A program made the position numbers and the translations under genes. A stretch of 64,000 nt of DNA, taken from positions 2,035,561-2,099,560 of the forward strand of contig NZ_KE159646.1 of the NCBI RefSeq assembly GCF_000403355.2, given 5' to 3'. The notes beneath the pieces were generated by a model that was given only the letters and a program-made list of their open reading frames with translations, had not been told where the DNA came from and ran no database searches. The stretch comes from Adlercreutzia caecimuris B7. GTDB taxonomy: Bacteria; Actinomycetota; Coriobacteriia; Coriobacteriales; Eggerthellaceae. This document shows, piece by piece, positions 48,743 through 57,722 of this stretch (within the stretch, counting starts at the first letter, position 1; each line of letters opens with the position of its first letter).

Positions 48743-49105
48743 CTAGATGATGGCGATGGAGTCGACCACCAGGGTGTAGGCGTCGCGCACCGCGGGCAGA
48801 AGCTCGGGCACCGCCGCCAGATTCGCCGGCGTGCCGGCATCGTCCAGACGCAGAGCGTCGGACAGGGCGCAGGCAGCCTCGAACAGCGGGGTGAAGCCCA
48901 AATCGCGGCTTACGCCCTTCAAGGTGTGGGCGCCACGGTAGGCTTCGGAGAAGTCGCCCGCCTCAAGGGCATTCTCCAGCGTCTGCATCGAAGTGTCCTG
49001 CAGGAATATCTTCGCGAACTTCTCGATGCGCTCGTCGGTCATCAGGCGGCCACGTACCGTTTCCAGATCGCCCCCCATGGCGGCGTAGGCAATTTCCAGT
49101 GACAT
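48743..49105 (-). CDS. HPt phosphotransfer protein
   Basis: A 120-residue four-helix HPt domain with the phospho-acceptor histidine in GAHTLKGVSRDLGF (about residue 59). It lies between the hybrid kinase and the HD-GYP/GGDEF regulator on the same strand, so it is the obvious relay between them. GGAG precedes the start. Confidence 0.92.
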   Translation of the reverse strand: MSLEIAYAAMGGDLETVRGRLMTDERIEKFAKIFLQDTSMQTLENALEAGDFSEAYRGAHTLKGVSRDLGFTPLFEAACALSDALRLDDAGTPANLAAVPELLPAVRDAYTLVVDSIAII

Positions 49106-49117
49106 AATCTCGCTCCT

Positions 49118-51301
49118 TTATCGGTCGGCGGGGGACGCATCCCCCTCTTCATCGGCGTCGATGCCCGAAAGGGCCGTGTGCTCGCATTCCAGCAGAGAGC
49201 CGCGCTCCTCGTCGGTCAGATCGCCGTAGAACACAAACCCGCTTCGACCGCCGCGCTTCTTGTGGTACAGCGCCACATCGGCCCGGCGGAACAGCTCGTC
49301 GTAATCGCGCACGCCGTCGTCGGTCGTGGCCACGCCCATAGAGACCGACAGCGGGAAACCCTCGAACTCGCCCTCAAGCGAGCCGTGGATACGCTCGATG
49401 AGGGGGCGCGGGTCTACGGGGCAATCCATGCATACGAGGAACTCATCGCCGCCCACGCGGGCCACCACGTCTTGGCCACGCACGCTTTCCTGCAGCTGCG
49501 AGGCGAAGTGCTGGAGCACCCTGTCTCCGAACTGATGGCCCCGGGTGTCGTTGGCCTGCTTGAAGAAGTCCAGGTCGCACAGCAGAAGTACATGTCGATC
49601 GGTATCCCGGTCGCACTCATCTCCTTCGCCTAAACGCTCGGTAATGACCTTGCGGGCGAACGCGCCGTTCACCACCTCGGTCAGCGGGTCGTGGTAAGCC
49701 TTGAACTGCAAGTCGCGCAGCTCGGCCTGACGATCGTCGATGTCGATGAACTTGCCGATAGAGCCCAGGTAGACCGGCTCGGCATCCTCCGACCACAGGG
49801 CGCGCACAAGCGCGTGCAGCCAACGCGTCTCGCCCTCAACGGTCACCTCCACCTCCATGTCGATGACCGGGTTCTCCGGAGTGGTGGCGCGCAGAAGCCG
49901 ATTGAGCTTCTCCAGATTCTCCCGACCAAACACAGCGCAGAATCCCTCGTCATGGTAGGGATCCATCACGATCTCGGGTAACCCGAGCTTGCGATCCCCC
50001 CAGTCGGAAAGCACGATCATAGGCGGCTCTTCGGTGAACTCGAACTGCACCTCATTGCTCATGGAGGCGAAGAAGTGGTACTTCATGCGCTCGTAATCCA
50101 GCAGCTCCAAGGTACGGCTGGAAGCGGTGGCCGAGCCCTCGTCCACATCGGTTCCGCGCGGGCGCAGGGCGTCAACGGAGATCTCGCGCCCCGTGACCCC
50201 GCGGTTCAGGCGGCTCTCCAAGTCGCCGGCCACGGCAGTGAGGCACTCCAGAATGAGCGGGTTGAAGGAGCCGCACTCCCCCTCGCGGATCATGCGCAGG
50301 GCCTCTTCATGGCTGAAGGGGGGCTTGTACACGCGCGGGCTCGTAAGGGCATCGTACACGTCGGCCAAAGCCACCACCTGGGCGGATATGGGAATCTCCT
50401 CGCCGGCCAGACCGTCGGGGTAGCCCCTCCCATCCCAGCGCTCGTGGTGCCAGCGGCAGATGTCGCGAGCCACGCGTACCAGCTTCTCGTCCTTGTACAG
50501 TTCCAAGTCGTCCAACATGTCGCTACCCACCGCCGAGTGGGTTTTCATGATGGCGAATTCCTCGTCGGTAAAGCGGCCCGGCTTGTTCAGGATTTCCTCG
50601 GGAATGGCAATCTTGCCGATGTCGTGCAGGCTGGACGCCATGGTGATGAGCGATATGTCCTCGGCCGTCAGCGGGTACTGGTCGGTCATGGACACCAGCT
50701 GGGTGAGGATCATCTCGGTCATGGCCTGCACGTTCAGCACGTGCATGCCGCTCTCGCCGTTGCGGAACTCCACGATGTGGGACAGGATGTACACCATGAG
50801 GTTGTTCGACTTCTCACGCTCGTAGATCTGATCGGCCACCATGCCCATGAGGGTGCGCTGCTTCTGATACAGCATGAGGGTGTTCATAACGCGGCGGCGC
50901 ACGATGTTCACATCGTAGGGGCGGTTGATGAAGTCGGTCACGCCCAACTCGTAGGCGCGCTCGATATAGGCGGCGTCGGACTCGGCGGACACCATGATGA
51001 CCGGGATGTCCTTGATCCAGCCGTTCCGGTTCATCACTTCCAGCACGTCGAAGCCGTTCATCTGCGGCATGACGTAGTCCAGCAGCACGAGCGAGATGCC
51101 CGTGCCTTCCTTCTGAAGCGCGGCCACGGCCTGCTTGCCGTCCTCGGCTTCCACAATGCGATAGGCGTCGCCGATCATATCAGCCAGAAGCGCCCGATTC
51201 AGCATGGAGTCGTCCACGATGAGAATCGTCTGCTTCTCGTTCAAGCTCGTAATGATGGCTTTCTCCTTCCATCCCGGGCTCGCCGGCGGCTCCGTCCCCA
51301 C
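49118..51301 (-). CDS. Response regulator with HD-GYP and GGDEF domains
   Basis: A 727-residue output protein. Receiver with ILIVDDSMLNRA and acceptor Asp in LLDYVMPQMNG (about residue 73); HD-GYP domain with HDIGK (about 226) and GRGYPDG (about 294); a PAS-like part; GGDEF with RVGGDEFLVCMD (about 618), intact. The two catalytic types would make and degrade cyclic di-GMP; either activity may be lost in practice, though both motifs are complete. Start is unclear: GTG 51301 is used, yet an AAGGAG site lies nearer to residue 17. Leads the relay operon. Confidence 0.88.
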   Translation of the reverse strand: MGTEPPASPGWKEKAIITSLNEKQTILIVDDSMLNRALLADMIGDAYRIVEAEDGKQAVAALQKEGTGISLVLLDYVMPQMNGFDVLEVMNRNGWIKDIPVIMVSAESDAAYIERAYELGVTDFINRPYDVNIVRRRVMNTLMLYQKQRTLMGMVADQIYEREKSNNLMVYILSHIVEFRNGESGMHVLNVQAMTEMILTQLVSMTDQYPLTAEDISLITMASSLHDIGKIAIPEEILNKPGRFTDEEFAIMKTHSAVGSDMLDDLELYKDEKLVRVARDICRWHHERWDGRGYPDGLAGEEIPISAQVVALADVYDALTSPRVYKPPFSHEEALRMIREGECGSFNPLILECLTAVAGDLESRLNRGVTGREISVDALRPRGTDVDEGSATASSRTLELLDYERMKYHFFASMSNEVQFEFTEEPPMIVLSDWGDRKLGLPEIVMDPYHDEGFCAVFGRENLEKLNRLLRATTPENPVIDMEVEVTVEGETRWLHALVRALWSEDAEPVYLGSIGKFIDIDDRQAELRDLQFKAYHDPLTEVVNGAFARKVITERLGEGDECDRDTDRHVLLLCDLDFFKQANDTRGHQFGDRVLQHFASQLQESVRGQDVVARVGGDEFLVCMDCPVDPRPLIERIHGSLEGEFEGFPLSVSMGVATTDDGVRDYDELFRRADVALYHKKRGGRSGFVFYGDLTDEERGSLLECEHTALSGIDADEEGDASPADR

Positions 51302-51401
51302 GAACCCGCCGGCCTTTCCTTCTCAGGCGCCCCCGCGCCTGTCGTTCCTTCTCGTATGGGAGAGCTGAAGCCCTCCCTTCATCCTGCGACCCCCGACAGC
51401 C

Positions 51402-52637
51402 CTAGTAGCGGCTGTCGAAGATGCGCTTGGTCTTCTTCTCGGACCGGGGCAGCTCGCCCATGGCCACACCCTTGGCCTCGGGCGTGCAGCCGAGCTTCGC
51501 CTTGAAGATGAGCGCGAGCTCCTCCTCGCAGCGGGCGAGCGCCTCGCCTTCAAGCGGCGTCTCGAACAGCACGGTGAGCACGTCGTGGCCGTTCACAGCC
51601 TCGATCATCACCTGGTATTCGGAGCTGGTGCCGTCGGTGGCCTTGATGACCTCCTCCACCTGGGCCGGGAACATGTTGCAGCCCTTCACCTTGAACATGT
51701 CGTCGGTGCGGCCGGTGAGCGTATCGATGCGCGGATGGCGGCTGCCGCAGGGGCAGGTACCGGGGATGATACGCGTGAGGTCGTGGGTGCGGTAGCGGAT
51801 AAGCGGGGCGCCCTGCTTGCGCAGCGTAGTGAGCACCAGCTCGCCTACCTCGCCGTCGGGCAGGTTCTCGCCGGTTTCCGGATCCACGATCTCGATGTAG
51901 ACGAAGTCGTCCCAGATGTGCATGCCGGCGTGGGCATCGCAGGAGATGCCGATGCCGGGGCCGTACACCTCGGTGAGGCCGTAGATGTCGTAGATCTCGA
52001 TGCCCAGCTCGTTTTGGATGCGGTTGCGCATCTTCTCGCCCCAGCGCTCCGACCCGATGACCCCCTTCTTCAGGTGAATCTTGTCGCGCAGGCCGCGCTT
52101 GGAGATTTCCTCGGCCAAAAGCAGGGCGTAGGAGCTGGTGGCGGTAATGACCGTGGATTTCAGATCCTGCATCATCTGGAGCTGCTTGTCGGTGTTGCCC
52201 GGACCCATAGGGATGGCCATGGCGCCCAAGCGCTCGGCGCCCAGTTGGAAGCCGATGCCGGCGGTCCACAGGCCGTAGCCCGGGGTGATCTGGATGCGGT
52301 CGAGGGGCGTGATGCCGGCCATCTCGTAGCAGCGGGCGAACTGGGTGGCCCAGTCGACGACGTCCTGCTGGGTGTAGGGGATGATGACGGGCGTGCCCGT
52401 GGTGCCAGAGGAGGAGTGGATGCGCACCACTTCCTCGTCGGGCACGGCCTGCAGGCCGAGCGGGTACACACCTCGCAGGTCGTCCTTCTCGGAGAAGGGC
52501 AGGCGTTCGAAGTCGGCCTGGGTGCGCACGGCGGCCACGTCGATACCTTCGAACTTCTTCGCGTAGAACGGCGAGCGTTCCTTGATGGTGGCCAGCTCGC
52601 TGGTGATAAGGTCGAGCTGTTCGGTCGTCATTTCCAT
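51402..52637 (-). CDS. Phenylacetate-CoA ligase-like enzyme (PaaK family)
   Basis: A 411-residue adenylate-forming enzyme: SSSGTTGTPVIIPYT (ATP loop), SERWGEKMRNRI, GLTEVYGPGIGISC, RTHDLTRIIPGTCPCGS and RTDDMFKVKGCNMFP. This family activates phenylacetate and related aryl acids (and indole acetate) as CoA esters, a common route in amino-acid fermenters. It stands alone; ATG 52637 has AAGGAG upstream. Substrate is not established. Confidence 0.88.
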   Translation of the reverse strand: MEMTTEQLDLITSELATIKERSPFYAKKFEGIDVAAVRTQADFERLPFSEKDDLRGVYPLGLQAVPDEEVVRIHSSSGTTGTPVIIPYTQQDVVDWATQFARCYEMAGITPLDRIQITPGYGLWTAGIGFQLGAERLGAMAIPMGPGNTDKQLQMMQDLKSTVITATSSYALLLAEEISKRGLRDKIHLKKGVIGSERWGEKMRNRIQNELGIEIYDIYGLTEVYGPGIGISCDAHAGMHIWDDFVYIEIVDPETGENLPDGEVGELVLTTLRKQGAPLIRYRTHDLTRIIPGTCPCGSRHPRIDTLTGRTDDMFKVKGCNMFPAQVEEVIKATDGTSSEYQVMIEAVNGHDVLTVLFETPLEGEALARCEEELALIFKAKLGCTPEAKGVAMGELPRSEKKTKRIFDSRY

Positions 52638-52948
52638 AGGTGCGCGTCTCTCCTTGGGCACAGTTTTTCGAGTATGCTCCATTCTAACAAATCGGCAACA
52701 AAAGAAACGCGTGATTCACCACAATCTCGCAAGGGAAAAACGCAAGGTCGCAAGCGGAAAGCTGACCTTGACGGTTGGGATTAGGACGCGGCGACGGAAG
52801 CGTTAGAGCTCCCGAGAGAAACCGAGAGACGTCAATAGCCCAGACATCCTATTCTGCCGCGAGCTTGTAGCCGACGCGCCAGACGGTGAGCAGATAGCGG
52901 GACTCGCAAGGCCTCGACCTCCTAGCGAGCCGAGACCGAAGAGCGAGC
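52638..52948. other. Intergenic region with a relic of an OmpR-type regulator gene
   Basis: 311 bases. Most is featureless, but 52863-52902 matches 56639-56678 (36 of the first 38 bases) and its minus strand encodes RYLLTVWRVGYKLAAE, the very end of an OmpR-family winged helix. See the finding on the flanked cassette. Confidence 0.6.
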
Positions 52949-53482
52949 TTACTTGAGCAAATCTGCGAGAGAGAATTCCCCTTTGGGAATGCGAGCAAGA
53001 GCGGCATAAGAGCGGATTGCCTGCACAAGCGATTCTGCTGTCCAATAGCTCTCGAGAAATGTCCTCGATTTCACATCCCCGAATTTCAATTTCTGCATAC
53101 AGTATTCGCTCGGCTTCATCGAGGACTTGTGATGTTTGCTGTAATCAGCGAAGCAGTCCTCACGCACGATAATTAGCATCTCTATCTCGGGATGAGTGTA
53201 GAAGTTGAACACGGGGTAGCGCTCGCGATACAAGCGGCCCAACGCAAAATTCTCACGCCGAGAATCAAGCACTCGCAGAATTACCAGAGGCCAGTCGTAA
53301 TCGTAGTTTAGATACTGCTCTTGAATTTGCGCCGCACTCCTCGTGCGAGTTACACCTATCACGGCGTCTGACGCAACGATAAGCCTGTTCTCGTTCAACA
53401 ACGTCTCAACAAGATACTGTTTGAACGTTCCTTCGCAAACGAACAGAACATGCGCCCGATCAGGAAGGGCCAGATCACTCAT
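52949..53482 (-). CDS. Small TOPRIM/RloB-like partner of an ATPase
   Basis: 177 residues. The start HVLFVCEGTFKQYLVETLL resembles the TOPRIM-type acidic motif (VCEG), followed by VILRVLDSRRENF and HPEIEMLIIV, in positions where RloB/AbiLii-like proteins have DxD and their conserved hydrophobic strand. Similarity is at motif level only. It overlaps the preceding ATPase gene by 8 bases, so the two are coupled. ATPase plus small nuclease-like partner is the layout of RloAB/AbiL-type defence pairs. Confidence 0.5.
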   Translation of the reverse strand: MSDLALPDRAHVLFVCEGTFKQYLVETLLNENRLIVASDAVIGVTRTRSAAQIQEQYLNYDYDWPLVILRVLDSRRENFALGRLYRERYPVFNFYTHPEIEMLIIVREDCFADYSKHHKSSMKPSEYCMQKLKFGDVKSRTFLESYWTAESLVQAIRSYAALARIPKGEFSLADLLK

Positions 53483-54659
53483 GATGCAAGCCCCCAGTTA
53501 TCGATTTCGCATAGCTTCTCAGGGCAGCAACGTCCGCGAAGCGCGGTGCCGTCCCTTTGATGTAGTTCGAAAGGAACACTTCGCTCTTTTTGTTTTCGAT
53601 GCGATCGACGCGGTCGCTGTACTTAACGATGCATGTTCTTCCATCAGCTTCACGGGCAAGAAAGTATACACAGTCTTTACGGTGAATAGAATCGAGTATC
53701 TCAGGGTAATGGGTGGTAAAAATAAGAACAGCCCCATAGGGGTTTGACTCCTTGCACACGAAAAGGTCTACGATGACATGTACCAGCTGCTTGTTGAGGT
53801 GGTTCTCGATCTCATCAAGTAAAAAATAACCCCCGCAAGCAAGGGAGAAAACAGCCGACTGAACGAGGCTGAGTCCACGCAATGTGCCTGAAGACAAGAC
53901 GTGCTCCAGTTCCTTGCGTGACAACAGCGCCGGCCGCTCATCGCGTTTGAACTTCAGTTCGAATAGATTCCCGTCCTCCTGCACCCGAAGAAATTCGATA
54001 TCGGCGTCAAATGCTCGAAGAATATCGGTCACATCGAGGAGATTGTCACTGGTAGGTAGCGGCGCGTCTCCCGACGCGTGATATGCAGAAGCGATCGTTC
54101 CAGATTGTGAGGTCATGATGCTTACGCTATCAGCAAGAAACATCTTGCTGGCATGGTCAAGCGTACTTCTGCGCATGATTTCTTCCGAATGGTCAATGAG
54201 CGCATCAGCCCCCTGCCTAAAAAGCGCTTTCGTGGGAGCTCCCTTAAAACGATAAAGTACCTCCTCCTCAAAAATGAAGTTTCCCCGTGCCAATCTAGGC
54301 GCGGAGTCACGATAGGCCAAAACGGAGTCGAGAATAAAAACCTGTCCCTCCTCCCACAGTACCGCTTTCATGCGGGGCGGAGCGTCGAACAGGTCTTCGA
54401 CGTGGCCGGCAAAAGGAGAGTGCAACGTAAGGCCTCCTTGGACCACCGAGAGGGCAAGGGCCATGAGCCGAAGCGCCGTCGTTTTGCCCGAGGCATTAAT
54501 GCCAGCCAAAGCAACAACATTATTGATGGCAAGCGGCTTTTCCAAAAGCGTCACCGATTCATCACTAGCAGGCACTTTGTCGCTGGCGAACAGATCGAGT
54601 TCGAATATTCCATTTTCGAACAGTTTTACATGGTTAAAAGATACAGATAGCAGCTTCAT
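53475..54659 (-). CDS. AAA-type ATPase (SMC/OLD-like) of a two-gene system
   Basis: A 394-residue ATPase with Walker A AGINASGKTTALRL (about residues 51-64), a signature-like region near LSSGTLRGLSLVQS, Walker B GGYFLLDEIENHLNK (about residue 290) and a His-switch FTTHYPEILD. This is the AAA_15/AAA_21 type used in OLD, RloA, Septu and AbiLi systems. Its ATG lies one base after a 25-bp hairpin that includes the ribosome site. The partner gene downstream overlaps by 8 bases. Low GC compared with the core. Confidence 0.8.
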   Translation of the reverse strand: MKLLSVSFNHVKLFENGIFELDLFASDKVPASDESVTLLEKPLAINNVVALAGINASGKTTALRLMALALSVVQGGLTLHSPFAGHVEDLFDAPPRMKAVLWEEGQVFILDSVLAYRDSAPRLARGNFIFEEEVLYRFKGAPTKALFRQGADALIDHSEEIMRRSTLDHASKMFLADSVSIMTSQSGTIASAYHASGDAPLPTSDNLLDVTDILRAFDADIEFLRVQEDGNLFELKFKRDERPALLSRKELEHVLSSGTLRGLSLVQSAVFSLACGGYFLLDEIENHLNKQLVHVIVDLFVCKESNPYGAVLIFTTHYPEILDSIHRKDCVYFLAREADGRTCIVKYSDRVDRIENKKSEVFLSNYIKGTAPRFADVAALRSYAKSITGGLHHE

Positions 54660-54660
54660 G

Positions 54661-54717
54661 AGGGCTCCAGATTGTATTTTGAACATTTTTTCTGTTCAAA
54701 ATACAATCTGGAGCCCT
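54661..54717 (-). promoter_or_regulatory. Perfect 25-bp hairpin overlapping the ATPase ribosome site
   Basis: Arms 54661-54685 and 54693-54717 are exact reverse complements with a 7-base loop. On the transcript (minus strand) the stem ends one base before the start codon, and the GGAG Shine-Dalgarno motif is part of its 3' arm, so the site would be sequestered. The same palindrome could be a DNA operator. Confidence 0.75.
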
Positions 54718-54814
54718 TGCTGTCAAGCCGGGTTAGCAAATCGAGCAGATGAGAATACCCATTCGTTCTTTTCTTTTTCTTTAAATTGACTTTAAAAAAT
54801 CTTTCAGAATACTA

Positions 54815-54842
54815 TTGACAGTAAAGTTGTTGTATAGATAAT
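54815..54842 (+). promoter_or_regulatory. Promoter of the NYN gene
   Basis: TTGACA (54815-54820) and GATAAT (54837-54842), spacer 16 bases. The start of transcription would be near 54849, about 34 bases before the ATG. Confidence 0.7.
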
Positions 54843-54882
54843 AGAGTCATCAGGTAAATACTGAATAAAGAAAGGTTCTACA

Positions 54883-55377
54883 ATGAATAAGCGGTTTGAG
54901 CTCATGATGAAAAAGGAACAGCGAAAGCTCGTTGTCGTAGACATCGAAAACGTTGTCGGAACGGGCATGCTCACCAAAGAAACCGTTGCGCGCCATATGC
55001 GACACATCGCATCAAAGTGCCACTTGTCAGACAAAGATATCCTGGTGATCGGCGTCAGCCATTCGAAGAACGCTTTCGTAGTGGCCCTCCAAGTTCCGAA
55101 CGCTCGCATCGTTCTGCGCAATGGAAAAGACGGCGCTGACCTTGCACTTAAAACTGTGCTCCGCAAAGAGCGCGTAGAGGAACGTTTCCAAGAAGTTGTC
55201 ATTGTTTCCGGCGATCATGCTTTTGCCGAAGAGGCCCAGGCGCTCGAGAACAAGGGGACACACGTCACAATTGTCGCGCGGCGCGGAACGCTTTCCCGCA
55301 AGCTCGCCCATAGCGCCTCTCGTTTGCTGCGCCTACGCTATCGACACGACAACGTGTCTCAGGAAAAGGCGGCTTAG
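54883..55377 (+). CDS. NYN-domain (PIN-like) nuclease
   Basis: A 164-residue NYN domain: VVVDIENVVG (first Asp about residue 20), VLRNGKDGADLALKTVL (acidic pair) and EVVIVSGDHAFAEEAQ. NYN proteins are metal-dependent RNases related to PIN. It has its own promoter and an AAAGG site and is divergent from the ATPase pair across 223 bases. It may act as an additional effector of that cassette; no antitoxin is adjacent. Confidence 0.72.
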   Translation: MNKRFELMMKKEQRKLVVVDIENVVGTGMLTKETVARHMRHIASKCHLSDKDILVIGVSHSKNAFVVALQVPNARIVLRNGKDGADLALKTVLRKERVEERFQEVVIVSGDHAFAEEAQALENKGTHVTIVARRGTLSRKLAHSASRLLRLRYRHDNVSQEKAA

Positions 55378-55508
55378 ATGCAAGCCGGCAAGACAAACTT
55401 CCCCCTCTTCCCCGAGAGCATGATTCGGCCTCCTCCAGTCCTTAAAATTGTTGTTCTTTATATTGTATTGAAAAAGTATTTATTCATAACTATAATCAAG
55501 GAGCTTTA

Positions 55509-56504
55509 ATGAGCACTTCATCTCCTATTCGCACTACCCAGAACACGATGAGTCCCGTCGGCGAAACAAAACATCTCAATGGAAGGCTTGCAATGGCAGA
55601 GCGCAACGAACAGAGCTTGGTGAATTTCAAAATCGACGTAGTAGTAAAAGAAGCCGCTGAGGCAACTCTATCCAGCATGGGCATCAGCACCTCAGCCTAC
55701 CTTGGCATGTGCTTGCGCCAGCTCGCGCAAGAGAGGAAACTGCCCTTTTCCTTCGAGGCAGACCCAGAGTTCTGGATTGCGGAAGCCCAAGTGGGCAGAG
55801 CAGCAGAGCTTTTACGCTCAGGCCTTTTCGAAAAAACGATAGAACTAAGGAAGCGAGTGGGCGAACACATAATCGCCGAGACCAAGAAGATCCGCCCTCG
55901 ACTCGTTGAAGATCTGCAGGCTTGCAGGCCCTCCATGAATCCCGACGACGACCTCGAGCGCACCTGTATGGAGGGTTTTACAGCCTTCTACGTAAGCTTC
56001 GACGCTGAAATTGGCAGCAAGAACTTTAATGAGCTGGTTCGATATTTCTCAAACCGCGAAATGACATCCTTTTTGGAAATCATCCCTTCTCCTTATCCCT
56101 GGGTCAAAGCTGTGCAAGAAACTCTCTCCACACTTTGCTCTGAGGAAAGTCGTTTCCTTGTTCAAAGCATTGTTGATTTCTGCACCGCAGAAGAAATCGA
56201 CAGCAGCAGCACAGGAAAGATGCCGGCACAAGAAGCGGTCCTCGATCTCGCTAGCAAGTTGGACGAAATAATCGACACCGTTCTTGACGAATACGAAGAA
56301 CATGGGAGCAGCTTTTCCCTCAGATTTGTTGGCGCCGAATCTTACATCACCATCGTGCAGAAGGCTCTTGCCGACAAAAAGGAAGCCCTCGAACGCTGGG
56401 AGGAGTGCGGTATGGCTGCAAAACTGGAAGAGCAGCTGGAAGAGCGAAAACAAAAAGCTGACGAAGACTTCAAGAAACTCCTAGCCCTTATGGACAGAAA
56501 CTAA
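55509..56504 (+). CDS. RelB/DinJ-like N-terminal domain fused to a long helical region
   Basis: 331 residues. About residues 33-85 look like a RelB/DinJ antitoxin ribbon-helix-helix unit: SLVNFKIDVVVKEAAEATLS, SSMGISTSAYLGMCLRQL, then LPFSFEADP. The remaining 240 residues are helix-rich and end in a charged coiled coil (RWEECGMAAKLEEQLEERKQ). Normal RelB/DinJ antitoxins have about 90 residues, so this is a large extension. No toxin gene is next to it. ATG 55509 follows AAGGAG (55497-55502). Function is unknown; a repressor or orphan antitoxin is plausible. Confidence 0.55.
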   Translation: MSTSSPIRTTQNTMSPVGETKHLNGRLAMAERNEQSLVNFKIDVVVKEAAEATLSSMGISTSAYLGMCLRQLAQERKLPFSFEADPEFWIAEAQVGRAAELLRSGLFEKTIELRKRVGEHIIAETKKIRPRLVEDLQACRPSMNPDDDLERTCMEGFTAFYVSFDAEIGSKNFNELVRYFSNREMTSFLEIIPSPYPWVKAVQETLSTLCSEESRFLVQSIVDFCTAEEIDSSSTGKMPAQEAVLDLASKLDEIIDTVLDEYEEHGSSFSLRFVGAESYITIVQKALADKKEALERWEECGMAAKLEEQLEERKQKADEDFKKLLALMDRN

Positions 56505-56624
56505 CGTCCGAAAACCTCCTTAGCCCAGAAGTGCCGGTGAAGTTTAACCTCACCGGCACATTGCTTTTCCCAGCATTCCGTGGCTCTGAGCTACGGCGTA
56601 GGCTTCCACAGCAGAGGCCTCGGT

Positions 56625-56935
56625 TTACCCGCCTGCGGGCTTGTAGCCGACGCGCCAGACGGCGAGAAGATAGCGGAGCTCGCTGGGGCTGTCCTCGATT
56701 TTCTCGCGAATTTTTCGCATGAACACCGTGATGGAGTTCTCGTCCACCTCGGAGGCCTCTCCCCACAGATGCTCGTAAATGCGGCGACGCGTGAAAACCT
56801 CGCCAGGGCTCTCGGCCAAAAGGGAGAGGATTTCGAACTCCTTGGCAGTGAGCGGCACCAACTCGCCCCGCAGACGCACCTCAATTTCCCCTGGGACACG
56901 CGGGGTGCCGGGACGAGCCGAAGGGCATACAATCT
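56625..56935 (-). pseudogene. OmpR-family response regulator, C-terminal fragment
   Basis: An open frame without start encoding a winged-helix DNA-binding domain only (VPLTAKEFEILSLLAESPGE, RRIYEHLWGEASEVDENSIT, YLLAVWRVGYKPAGG). The receiver and linker are missing; the frame begins after a stop near 56935. The 3' end sequence is repeated at 52863-52902. It is a remnant, with no promoter or ribosome site. Confidence 0.75.
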
Positions 56936-57233
56936 ATCAACCGTTTCGGCTGCCAGTTGGAGCCCTAAACGAAGAATCCCCGAGATCAGCCAAATTTCCC
57001 AGGTAGGCCCTCGCTTTGCGCTCGTTTCCCTAGCCGCCTGAAAGGCTGCCTTACCGGGGCCGTCATACGCGTGCGCCTTGCTCCGTAGAGTGCCACTGCG
57101 CGCCCGTTCCATCCTATTGAACTTAATAAGGTGGAACGTTAACCGCAAGAGAGGGAATCATCGGTCTTATCAACTCTATATACTATACGCTATACTTTCT
57201 TGTATCTTTACGCAAGCTGATAAGGTGATCGCC

Positions 57234-57722
57234 ATGGCAACAGCAACATTGGAAAAACCGAAGAAGGCGAAGAGCGCGAAAAAGGCCCCGAGCAAGGCCG
57301 CACCCAAGCGAGCAGCGGCGAAAAAGAATGTTTCGAATGTAGGCGTGCTTTCCCCGGCGAAAACCGTGCAGATGAACGTGCGCATCGATGCCGCCCTGAA
57401 AAAGCAGGGCGATCGCGCCTTCGAGCGCATCGGGAGCTCCCCCTCGGAAATGGTACGCGCCTTGTGGCGCTATGCGAGCCGCCATGCCAATGAACCAGAG
57501 ACGCTTCGACACTTGATGGAAGAACTCGAAGGAGAAAGCGAAGCGCAGGACGTCATCTTGGAGCCGACGCGCCGAGGATGGGAAATTATGGAGGAAGCAT
57601 ATCACGCCCTGGGTATAGCCCCGGCACCTTTGCCCGAGGATGATGAGGAGCGCCTTGCCTACTACGACGAGCTGAAGGAAGAAGCATGGCTAGATCGCCA
57701 GAGAGAACGGGGGCTCCGATGA
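57234..57722 (+). CDS. RelB/DinJ-like antitoxin with a basic N-terminal tail
   Basis: 162 residues. The first 45 are rich in Lys and Ala (KAKSAKKAPSKAAPKRAAAK), like a histone-tail or DNA-binding extension; the RelB unit follows (QMNVRIDAALKKQGDRAFERIG, SEMVRALWRYAS). Its TGA overlaps the ATG of the PIN toxin, and AAGGTG precedes the start. Antitoxins of this kind repress their own operon. A TATACT box lies at 57191-57196 with palindromic TATAC repeats around it. Confidence 0.72.
   Translation: MATATLEKPKKAKSAKKAPSKAAPKRAAAKKNVSNVGVLSPAKTVQMNVRIDAALKKQGDRAFERIGSSPSEMVRALWRYASRHANEPETLRHLMEELEGESEAQDVILEPTRRGWEIMEEAYHALGIAPAPLPEDDEERLAYYDELKEEAWLDRQRERGLR

Noticed and set aside
44495-49102. 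Plus-strand open frame of 1535 residues opposite the pilus, lipoprotein and kinase genes
   Set aside because: It is rich in His, Arg and Leu with no known domain and is the antisense shadow of well-supported genes.
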